A DNA stretch of 37,462 nt from a virus: positions 1 to 37,462 of IMG/VR virus record IMGVR_UViG_3300044499_000007. One strand, given 5' to 3'. Positions 20,067 through 26,795 of this stretch are shown here, one piece after another (position 1 is the stretch's first letter; the number at the start of each line of letters is the position of its first letter). A model generated the notes under the pieces. That model was not told the origin of the DNA. It saw only the letters and a list, made by a program, of their open reading frames with translations, and ran no database searches. Made by a program: the position numbers and the translations under genes.

Positions 20067-21984
20067 CTATTTCTATCTAGACTTCGAGACCCGTAGCGCG
20101 GTGAACCTGCGCCGAGTCGGGGCCTACCGCTATGCAGAGGACCCGTCAACGGAGCCTATTTGCGCCGGTTGGGCGGTGAATAGTGGCCCAGTTAACCTCT
20201 GGCGACAGGGAGAGTCATCTCAGTTTCTAAACCTGCTAAAAGACCCGGGGGTATTAGTTGTCGCTCATAACGCGGAATTTGAGCGGGAAATTCTTGCACA
20301 AAAGTTCCAGCTACGATTGCCGCCTAGTCGGTTTCGATGTACCGCCGCACAGTGCGCAAATATGAGCTTGCCACGCAAGCTTGAGACGGCCGGTACCGTC
20401 TTGCAGTTGGAGCACCTTAAGAAAGCGGAGGCCGGGCACCGGCTTATAAACAAGCTGTCCAAGCCGCGTCGGGCGTCCAAGGCCAATCAGGACCGGTTTT
20501 GGACGCCGGATACGGCGCCAGAGGACTTCTCCGAATTCGAGGACTACAACATCGGGGACGTGGAGGCGGAGCGCGAGCTACATCAGCTATTGCCAGCCCT
20601 GTCCGAGCGGGAGCAAAAGCTGTGGGAACTAACGGTCGAAATGAACGAGGCCGGTATTCGGCTCGACGTTGAGGCCGTAGGGTGGATGGAACGTGCGGCA
20701 GCGGAGGAATCGGCCAATCTGACCGTCGAGTGGATGCGCCTGACGGGGGTAAAGCCGGGCTCCAAGGGTGCGGCTAAAGCGGTCGGGCTGGAATCTTTGG
20801 CGAAGTTGGCAGTGCGACAAGCGCTCCGGCGCCGTGACCTTCCCCCGCTGGTTCGAGAGGCGCTAAGGGTCCGGCAAATGCTGGCACGCACATCGCTCCG
20901 TAAACTTCCGAGAATGCGGGCGCAATTGTGTGTGGATGGGAGGCTCCGGGGCGCCATGATTTACGGCGGGGCGGAGCGCACTTTGCGTTGGGCCGGAAGC
21001 GGAGTCCAGCTACACAACTTCCCCCGCGGGCTCGGGTCTGCACAGGCGGAAGCGTATGATGCACTGGAGCGCGGCGTGTTGCACCTGCTGTACGACGACG
21101 TGCTGCACACCCTGTCGGACATGCTCAAGGGGCTCATGACGGGCCCGTGGCTTATTGGGGACTTGGGCCAGATTGAGGCGCGTAACCTCGCATGGCTGGC
21201 CGGGGACAAAAAGCTCCTACAGGACTTTGCAAACGGGGTTGACATTTATTGTGACATGGCGTCCACCATCTATGGGCGGCCCGTGACAAAGGCCGACTAT
21301 GACTCTGTGTTGAAGGTGCCTAAACGACAATTAGGCAAGATGGCAATTCTGGGGTGTGGCTACGGCATGGGCGCAAATACGTTTAGAGAACAAGCGGAAA
21401 AGGATTATGACGTACTACTGGACGAGGATACGGCGAAAAAGGCAGTCTATTCCTACCGCAAGCGGTTTGTTCGTGTTCCGGCGCTTTGGTATCTTTTGGA
21501 GCGCGGCATGGTACGGGCCGTCGAGACTCGGGCAAACAGAATTGCCGTTGGTCCCGTCAAAATGGGCGTGCGGGATATCGGCGGGCGCCATTTCGCTTAC
21601 ATTGAGCTACCATCGGGACGGGCTGTTTACTACTTTAATCCCCGGGTAGACCGTGGCGAAGAGGGAGACGAACCTCCGCGCATCAGCTACGATGGGCGCA
21701 ACCGCTGGACGCACAAATGGGGGCGCATTGAGTCCTACGGCGGGTTCCTGACGGAGAACGTGGACCAAGCGGACGCCCGGGACCTGCTGGCGCATTCGAT
21801 GCTGGAGCTAAAGCGTGCCGGGTTTAGGATGGCGTGGACAGTGCATGACGAGAACGTGGCACATGACGACGGCCAAAAGGATGCGTTGTCCGAATTCGAG
21901 CGAATCATGAAGGAGCCGCCAGAATGGCATGCAGGCATCCCCCTGTCTGTTGATGCGTTCCAAAGTTGGAGGTATCACAAATGA
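20059..21984 (+). CDS. Family A DNA polymerase with 3'-5' exonuclease, 641 aa
   Basis: The start is ATG 20059 (MTSYFYLDFETRS). Exonuclease motifs: Exo I DFE (Asp8, Glu10), Exo II VAHNAEFERE, Exo III YNIGDVEAEREL. Polymerase motifs: A GDLGQIEARNLAWLAGD (Asp368), B KRQLGKMAILGCGYGMG (about 421-437), C TVHDENVAHD (Asp597). All catalytic residues are present, so it should be a proofreading replicative enzyme. The type is the one usually found with DUF2800 and DUF2815. The 70 bases at 21873-21942 recur inverted near 13200. The stop overlaps the next start (ATGA). Confidence 0.95.
   Translation: MTSYFYLDFETRSAVNLRRVGAYRYAEDPSTEPICAGWAVNSGPVNLWRQGESSQFLNLLKDPGVLVVAHNAEFEREILAQKFQLRLPPSRFRCTAAQCANMSLPRKLETAGTVLQLEHLKKAEAGHRLINKLSKPRRASKANQDRFWTPDTAPEDFSEFEDYNIGDVEAERELHQLLPALSEREQKLWELTVEMNEAGIRLDVEAVGWMERAAAEESANLTVEWMRLTGVKPGSKGAAKAVGLESLAKLAVRQALRRRDLPPLVREALRVRQMLARTSLRKLPRMRAQLCVDGRLRGAMIYGGAERTLRWAGSGVQLHNFPRGLGSAQAEAYDALERGVLHLLYDDVLHTLSDMLKGLMTGPWLIGDLGQIEARNLAWLAGDKKLLQDFANGVDIYCDMASTIYGRPVTKADYDSVLKVPKRQLGKMAILGCGYGMGANTFREQAEKDYDVLLDEDTAKKAVYSYRKRFVRVPALWYLLERGMVRAVETRANRIAVGPVKMGVRDIGGRHFAYIELPSGRAVYYFNPRVDRGEEGDEPPRISYDGRNRWTHKWGRIESYGGFLTENVDQADARDLLAHSMLELKRAGFRMAWTVHDENVAHDDGQKDALSEFERIMKEPPEWHAGIPLSVDAFQSWRYHK
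21873..21942 (+). repeat. Polymerase-gene copy of the 70-base inverted repeat
   Basis: It encodes normal polymerase C-terminal protein (SEFERIMKEPPEW), so it is the likely source of the antisense copy at 13163-13232. The two copies are about 8.6 kb apart and identical. Confidence 0.92.
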
Positions 21985-22130
21985 TTATTGTTGCGAAGGG
22001 TGCCCTTATCGTCGGCGCGGTCGGGTTCATGGTGGCCGGGTGGGCAGTGGCCCGTACTGGCCGGGTGACCCTCGGTATTGGCTACCTCGCAATTGCGGTG
22101 GCCAATCTGGCATTCGCTAGGAGCCTGTAA
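21981..22130 (+). CDS. Two-segment membrane peptide, 49 aa
   Basis: The ATG overlaps the polymerase stop and the TAA overlaps the next ATG. Hydrophobic segments are MIIVAKGALIVGAVGFMVAG and IGYLAIAVANLAFA, joined by a short WAVARTGRVT loop, so a membrane hairpin is likely. Function unknown. Confidence 0.6.
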   Translation: MIIVAKGALIVGAVGFMVAGWAVARTGRVTLGIGYLAIAVANLAFARSL

Positions 22131-22483
22131 TGGCAAAGCGCACAGACAGCCCGCTGGAATTAGCAATGGAGCGCAAAGCGGTTGAGTGGCTGGCCGACCA
22201 TGGCACAGACAGCCCGCTGGAATTAGCACTGGAGCGCAAAGCGGTTAAGTGGCTGGCTGACCATGGGTGCGTGGCGCTTAAGATGGGCAGTAACGGTTGG
22301 CCGGACCGGTTGGTGCTACTGGGGCACGACCTGCATTTTTGGGTTGAGTTCAAGCGGCCGTGTGGACGTTTGACACGGGCACAACGGCTGGTCATACCAA
22401 GACTGGAAAAGATGGGGGAAACAGTGGTGTTGGCAGTGTCGCTGGACGAGGTAATACAGGCGTACCACGTAACCAAGGACTAA
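22130..22483 (+). CDS. VRR-NUC nuclease with duplicated N-terminal helix, 117 aa
   Basis: The VRR-NUC core is present: ERKAVKWLADHGCVALKMGS, GWPDRLVLL, and FWVEFKRPCG (Glu and Lys of the PD-(D/E)XK set), then LTRAQRLVIPRLEKMG. Stand-alone VRR-NUC proteins in phages are nicking or Holliday junction-type nucleases. The N-terminus carries two near-identical 21-residue units (TDSPLELAMERKAVEWLADHG-like), where one helix is normal. This is a recent 63-base tandem duplication, in frame. It follows the polymerase group and should act in DNA processing. Confidence 0.85.
   Translation: MAKRTDSPLELAMERKAVEWLADHGTDSPLELALERKAVKWLADHGCVALKMGSNGWPDRLVLLGHDLHFWVEFKRPCGRLTRAQRLVIPRLEKMGETVVLAVSLDEVIQAYHVTKD
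22141..22266 (+). repeat. 63-base tandem duplication in the VRR-NUC gene
   Basis: 22141-22203 and 22204-22266 differ at only three bases by eye. The unit is 21 codons, so the frame is kept. Confidence 0.9.
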
Positions 22484-22485
22484 TT

Positions 22486-22917
22486 ATGAGAATCTATGTC
22501 GGAGCGAAGTTTGAGAATAAGGACGCCGTACGGCAGGTCCACAGGCGGTTGCGTGACGTGGGGCATGAAGTCTCCTACGACTGGACGCCACACTCGGTGC
22601 AGGGGTACGTGAATACTGCGCTGGTTGACAAAATGCGCTATGAGGCCGAGGAGGACTATGTTGGGGTGTTAAGCGCTGACGCCATTATTTTCCTGCACGA
22701 CTCCAATTGTCAAGGCGGGTTTATTGAGCTTGGCATTGCACTCGGGATGGGCAAGGTGGTCTGCGTGGTTGGCGGGCGCCCGGACGGTCAACGCTTCCCG
22801 ATTTTCTATTTCCATCCCCGCGTGCAAATGTTCGACACGGTGGAGGCCGCGATTCGGTTTCTGACATGGACCGACGGGGCCTTTGCCCGGCCTACCGAGA
22901 CTACCTATGACCGCTAA
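22486..22917 (+). CDS. Nucleoside 2-deoxyribosyltransferase-like protein, 143 aa
   Basis: The start is ATG 22486 (MRIYVGAKFENKDAV). The sequence has the family layout: an N-terminal IYVGAKFE strand-loop, a GHEVSYDWTPH segment, VLSADAIIFLHDS and the GGFIELGIALGMGKVV block with the expected catalytic Glu. Relatives cleave or transfer the base of deoxynucleosides, and some phage members act on nucleotides. It overlaps the next gene (DUF5664), which also handles deoxynucleotides. Confidence 0.8.
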   Translation: MRIYVGAKFENKDAVRQVHRRLRDVGHEVSYDWTPHSVQGYVNTALVDKMRYEAEEDYVGVLSADAIIFLHDSNCQGGFIELGIALGMGKVVCVVGGRPDGQRFPIFYFHPRVQMFDTVEAAIRFLTWTDGAFARPTETTYDR

Positions 22918-23437
22918 GAAGACGCTGCCGGAAGATGCCACGGAGCGCAAGGCCCTGCCGCTCCAGTCGGGTGTGCTGGACTATTTCCCTGCGGCACTGA
23001 TTGAGGTTGCCAAGGTATCCAAGGTTGGCAACGACCAACACAATCCCGGGAAACCTCTGTACTGGGCCCGGGGTAAGAGCAACGACCACGCGGACGCGCT
23101 CCAGCGGCATCAGCTTGACCACGGTGGCGTGGACAAGGATGGGCTGCTGCACTCGGCCAAGGTGGCATGGCGGGCACTGGCACAGCTTCAGGTGGAGCTA
23201 GAGGCCGCAGGGGCCCCGCTAGCGCGCGGCGCGCAGGGGCCCACCGCGGACCGCTCGGTAGCATCATGTGTCATGACGTGTGAAGAGTATTGGGACGCAC
23301 GCGCCACCTTGCGTAATCAGGGCCAGTTGGCGGTTCATGCCGTGGGCGTGTGCTCCCTGTGTGACACTATGCATATTAGTCTTCCGGAGAATTACGATAT
23401 TGTGGTCCCTTACCCGCCGCATTTTGCGAAGCAGTAG
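22907..23437 (+). CDS. DUF5664 dATP/dGTP diphosphohydrolase-like protein, 176 aa
   Basis: The start is ATG 22907 (MTAKKTLPEDATERKALPL), overlapping the previous stop. The block ERKALPLQSGVLDYFPAAL, then VGNDQHNPGKPLYWARGKSN and HADALQRHQLDHG, is the DUF5664 (dGTP_diPhyd_N) signature, a family related to the dATP/dGTP hydrolases of phages with modified purines. The C-terminal about 60 residues (EEYWDARATLRNQGQL, CSLCDTMHIS) are additional and have a Cys-x-x-Cys. It may adjust the host dNTP pool. No PurZ-type synthetase is present in the window. Confidence 0.8.
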   Translation: MTAKKTLPEDATERKALPLQSGVLDYFPAALIEVAKVSKVGNDQHNPGKPLYWARGKSNDHADALQRHQLDHGGVDKDGLLHSAKVAWRALAQLQVELEAAGAPLARGAQGPTADRSVASCVMTCEEYWDARATLRNQGQLAVHAVGVCSLCDTMHISLPENYDIVVPYPPHFAKQ

Positions 23438-24888
23438 TGCGCCCTCGTTCCGCACTATGGCCCTCACAAGTGGCCGCAATTGAGCGGGCCAAATGCCTGC
23501 CCCTAGTCGCGTTGATGGACGTGGGGTACGGTAAGACAGCCATTGCAGAAACGGCCCTGTCCGACCTTGGCATATTTCCGGCACTGGTTGTTGCCCCGGC
23601 CGCCGTGGTCGAGACGGATATTTGGGGTGAGGAGGCCCAGCAGTGGGAGCATTTGTCCGACCTTGTGGTGACCCCAGTGCGGGGCACGGCAAAGGAGCGG
23701 CTACGCCGGTTGAAGACAGATAGTCAAATATTTACCTTGAGCTATGATAGCCTGATTTGGCTCAATTCCCTCTTAGGCACAAATAAGCTTTCTCGTCTCT
23801 TCAAGTCCGTCGTATTTGACGAGGTACAGCGCATGAAGACTCCGGGGTCGAAGCGCTTCCGCCGAATGCGCGCCCGGGTGGACGTGCCAGCGCTGGGGCT
23901 GACCGCCACACCTGTAGGCAACCACCTACTCGACTTATGGGCGGAAATGTTCATCGTGGCCGGGAAAGCTCCACTGGGGCCTACGTTTACTAGCTACAGA
24001 GACCAGTATTTTGAATCAATAGACTACTGGGGCCGTGTGTGGCGGCTTAAGTGTTGCTCAGAGTGTAGGTCCGACAGGGATGGATGCGTGCCGCGGCACG
24101 GCTCCAGACCCTACCTCGACTGTGCGTGCCATCGGGCCCAGTTGGCGGACCTGCGACGGCGTATCGCCCCGTACGTCTACCAGTCTTCGACTCCCCCGAA
24201 GGTGCTTGGTATCCCGCCGGTCCACATCAACCCCATTCGGGTACCCATGCCGGGGGCAGTCCTGCGGCTAGAAACTGACCTTGTAGGCCAGTTGTGGGCC
24301 GTCCTGCCCTCTGGGGCTGAGCTAGAGGCCCTAGAGGCCAGCACGGTGGCCCAGAAGCGTAGACAAATCGCCGGAGGGGTCGTCTACACCGGGGCGGCCG
24401 GAGACGCCGAGGCTTGGGAGATTGTCCACACGGCCAAGCTTGACGCGCTGGACGCGCTGCTAGACCAGCTACAAGGCCAGCCCGCCATCGTCTACTATTG
24501 GTACCACCATGAGGCACTAGCCATCAAGAAGCGGCTGGCGGGCCGGGCGTGGCGGGACTTGATGACGTACACGGACATGCCCGGGGCGGTCCGAGAGTGG
24601 AACGAGGGGCGGCTGGAGGTATTGCTGGCGCAACCCAAGACCGGCGGCGCCGGGCTCAACTTGCAAGGAGGGGGGCATCATGTGGTATGGTACACCCTCC
24701 CGTGGAGCGCGGAGGTCATGCACCAAGGCAACGGCCGAGTGGCGCGACCCGGGCAAGCGGCTGAACGGGTAGAGTCTCACTGGCTCATGTGCGGACCCAT
24801 GGATGACCGGGTAGCAGAGGTCTTGCTAAGGAAGCTAGACACGCAACGTGAAGTTATGCGGTCTCTGACCGCATATGATTTGGTATGA
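23437..24888 (+). CDS. SNF2/DEAD-type helicase, 483 aa
   Basis: A GTG start overlaps the upstream stop (TAGTG). Motif I is MDVGYGKTA (usual MGLGKT), motif II is DEVQ instead of DEAH/DEFH, motif III LTATPVG, and the C-terminal lobe has AQPKTGGAGLNLQGG and QGNGRVARPGQ (motifs V and VI). It should be an ATP-driven DNA translocase or helicase. Between the lobes, at about residues 206-233, is a Cys-rich insert (CCSEC, DGC, DCACH) that could be a zinc finger; this is not part of the usual core. It follows the nucleotide genes and precedes a phosphoesterase. Confidence 0.88.
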   Translation: MRPRSALWPSQVAAIERAKCLPLVALMDVGYGKTAIAETALSDLGIFPALVVAPAAVVETDIWGEEAQQWEHLSDLVVTPVRGTAKERLRRLKTDSQIFTLSYDSLIWLNSLLGTNKLSRLFKSVVFDEVQRMKTPGSKRFRRMRARVDVPALGLTATPVGNHLLDLWAEMFIVAGKAPLGPTFTSYRDQYFESIDYWGRVWRLKCCSECRSDRDGCVPRHGSRPYLDCACHRAQLADLRRRIAPYVYQSSTPPKVLGIPPVHINPIRVPMPGAVLRLETDLVGQLWAVLPSGAELEALEASTVAQKRRQIAGGVVYTGAAGDAEAWEIVHTAKLDALDALLDQLQGQPAIVYYWYHHEALAIKKRLAGRAWRDLMTYTDMPGAVREWNEGRLEVLLAQPKTGGAGLNLQGGGHHVVWYTLPWSAEVMHQGNGRVARPGQAAERVESHWLMCGPMDDRVAEVLLRKLDTQREVMRSLTAYDLV

Positions 24889-24915
24889 CGCCAAACAAGA
24901 AGTAAAGGAGACACT

Positions 24916-26061
24916 ATGGCCCGTGACATGGATAAGAAGCGAGAGGCAGATATGCTGCGCCAGCGCGCTATAAGGCGGTTGGCCAGCGGAAATGACGGCT
25001 ACAAGGAGCTTACTCAAATTCATCACAGGACTCTCCGGGAACTGGAAAATGCCCGACGGGAACTGTTGGCCTTCCAGCATAAGGCCAAGACAGAGGCCGC
25101 GCTGGCGCAAGAGATTGTGGACGCGCCCATGCAAAAGTGGCTGGAGGAAGGTGGGGCGCCGAAGGGAGGTCCCGGCGTTCCGACGCTGCTGCTGTCCGAC
25201 TGGCATTGGGCGGAGCGGGTTCGCGCGACCGAAGTTGGCGGCGTTAATAGCTTCGACTTGCCTATCGCTCGGGCCAGTGCGGTGCGCACGTTCAACGGCG
25301 CAATTGACCTTGCTCTGCATCATATGGTGCGTCCAGAGTACCCCGGCATTGTGGTGCCGCTGGGCGGGGACTTTATTGATTATCTGCTGGGGGTCCAGCA
25401 CACGTCGGAAGAGCCAAATGAGCTTCTTGTTCGAGACTCAATCCGAGATTTGGCCGGGTACATGGTTGCAGGAATTTCCAAGTTGGCCGACGCTTTTGGG
25501 CACGTATTTATTCCGGCGGTGCCGGGAAATCACGGGCGCCTGACCAAGCGCATGCCGACGAAGAATACCGCGGCCACGAATCTAGACACTCTGTTTTATG
25601 ACAAGCTGGAGGACCGTCTTGCGCACGACAAGCGGATTTCTTTCGCAATCTCCCGTGGGTCAGATATACGGTATAAGGTGTATAACCACCGTTACCTTCT
25701 TACACATGGGTATAACTTCAGAGGGGGTGACGGCATCATCGGGGCTATTGGGCCAATTATACGTGGGGATAAGAAGTATCGGGCTCGTAACAGTCAGATT
25801 AATCGAGACTACGACACCCTCCTTATTGGTCACTTTCATCAATTCATGCCCCTACCCGGTATCATTGTCAACGGCTCTTTAAAGGGCTACGACGAATTCG
25901 CCTACCAAAACGGGTTCCAGTACCAGTCACCGATGCAAGCCTTCTGGTTCACTCACCCGGAGCGCGGCATCACCTGCTATTGGCCGATTCAATGCCGCGC
26001 CAAGGTGAAGGCGCCAGCGGGGCCGTGGGTGGCCGTTGACGCCCTCTACAAGGAGGTGTAA
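24916..26061 (+). CDS. Calcineurin-like metallophosphoesterase, 381 aa
   Basis: The metal-binding motifs are in order: LLLSDWHWAE (D-x-H type), LGGDFID (GD), VPGNHGR (GNH), LLTHGYNF (His) and LIGHFHQF (GH-x-H). The N-terminal about 75 residues form a charged coiled coil (READMLRQRAIRRL, RELENARRELLAFQHK). The family includes SbcD/Mre11 nucleases and other phosphatases; no capping domain is clear, so substrate is open. The start follows AAAGGAGACACT. Its place between helicase and primase favours a DNA role. Confidence 0.86.
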   Translation: MARDMDKKREADMLRQRAIRRLASGNDGYKELTQIHHRTLRELENARRELLAFQHKAKTEAALAQEIVDAPMQKWLEEGGAPKGGPGVPTLLLSDWHWAERVRATEVGGVNSFDLPIARASAVRTFNGAIDLALHHMVRPEYPGIVVPLGGDFIDYLLGVQHTSEEPNELLVRDSIRDLAGYMVAGISKLADAFGHVFIPAVPGNHGRLTKRMPTKNTAATNLDTLFYDKLEDRLAHDKRISFAISRGSDIRYKVYNHRYLLTHGYNFRGGDGIIGAIGPIIRGDKKYRARNSQINRDYDTLLIGHFHQFMPLPGIIVNGSLKGYDEFAYQNGFQYQSPMQAFWFTHPERGITCYWPIQCRAKVKAPAGPWVAVDALYKEV

Positions 26062-26136
26062 GTGTTGACAGCACTTGGTTTCGTCATTCTGATTATTGGC
26101 GTCTATGTTATTGGCCTACTACGAGAGAGGAATTAA
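26062..26136 (+). CDS. Single-pass membrane micropeptide, 24 aa
   Basis: GTG at 26062 directly follows the phosphoesterase stop, with AAGGAGG ending five bases before it (a TTG at 26065 is an alternative). The product is one membrane segment (TALGFVILIIGVYVIGLL) plus RERN. It fills the whole space between two genes, and the next ribosome site lies in its last codons. Confidence 0.45.
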   Translation: MLTALGFVILIIGVYVIGLLRERN

Positions 26137-26138
26137 AT

Positions 26139-26333
26139 ATGGAAAAGACTTATAGTATTGTGTTCAGCATGAGCGACTTGCGAATCCTGTCCGCTGCCCT
26201 TCACGAAATGCCGTACCGCGTGGTCAAGGAGCTACTTGAGGGAATGGCGGCCCAAACCGCTGCGCAGGATGCGGCCGATTTGGCCAAGCTCCCCAACGCG
26301 CCGAAGGTCACGCTTGCGGACGACGTACAGTAA
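26139..26333 (+). CDS. Small helical phage protein, 64 aa
   Basis: It begins MEKTYSIVFSMSDLRILSAA and continues LHEMPYRVVKELLEG. This strand-then-helices plan is common in small unnamed early phage proteins. The start follows AGAGAGGAATTAAAT. Function unknown. Confidence 0.72.
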   Translation: MEKTYSIVFSMSDLRILSAALHEMPYRVVKELLEGMAAQTAAQDAADLAKLPNAPKVTLADDVQ

Positions 26334-26774
26334 ATGATTAGCGCACTAATACTGGGGCTACTTATGTCACAACCTATAGACCTGACCGTACCGGACCCTG
26401 CGAAGGACCCAAATAGCGCCCTTCGCACCCTCATCCTTCAGCCCCCACCAAAGGAGCCAAAGGCCAACCGCTGGCATTGGACGACCGGCGATACCCTGCG
26501 CGAGCTAGCTACCCTTGGGTTAATTGGGATGGATTGGCATCAGACCCGGGATTTTCGGGCCGATGGGGTTGAGGAATTGAACCCTGTTTTGGGTGCGCGC
26601 CCGTCTAGGGCTCGCGTCAATACGTTAATTGGCGCGGCCATGCTTGGTCACCCTATCGTGGCACGGCTATTGCCAAAGCCATGGCGTGACGTATTCCAGT
26701 ACGGCACCATAGGCGCGGAAACGGTCGCAGTGCTCCATAATCGCAAGGATGGGTACGAACCGCTGCACCTGTAG
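26334..26774 (+). CDS. Conserved phage protein of unknown function with membrane helices, 146 aa
   Basis: It starts at the base after the upstream stop. After a short hydrophobic start and a Pro-rich linker, residues about 52-135 carry LRELATLGLIGMDWHQTRD, EELNPVLGARPSRARVN, and a C-terminal FQYGTIGAETVAVLHNRKD block. This D-W-x-Q-T, E-x-N-P-x-L-G pattern is seen in small phage membrane proteins of unknown role. It precedes the primase gene. Confidence 0.75.
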   Translation: MISALILGLLMSQPIDLTVPDPAKDPNSALRTLILQPPPKEPKANRWHWTTGDTLRELATLGLIGMDWHQTRDFRADGVEELNPVLGARPSRARVNTLIGAAMLGHPIVARLLPKPWRDVFQYGTIGAETVAVLHNRKDGYEPLHL

Positions 26775-26795
26775 GTGAGAGGAGGGCATCCCGCA

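Noticed and set aside
21981-23437. 2-aminoadenine (Z-genome) pathway
   Set aside because: The DUF5664 protein is suggestive, but no PurZ- or DatZ-like gene was found in the whole window.
26065-26093. Promoter with perfect TTGACA before the 64-aa gene
   Set aside because: The -10 (TCTGAT at 17 bases) is poor, and the box overlaps the start codons of a likely micropeptide.
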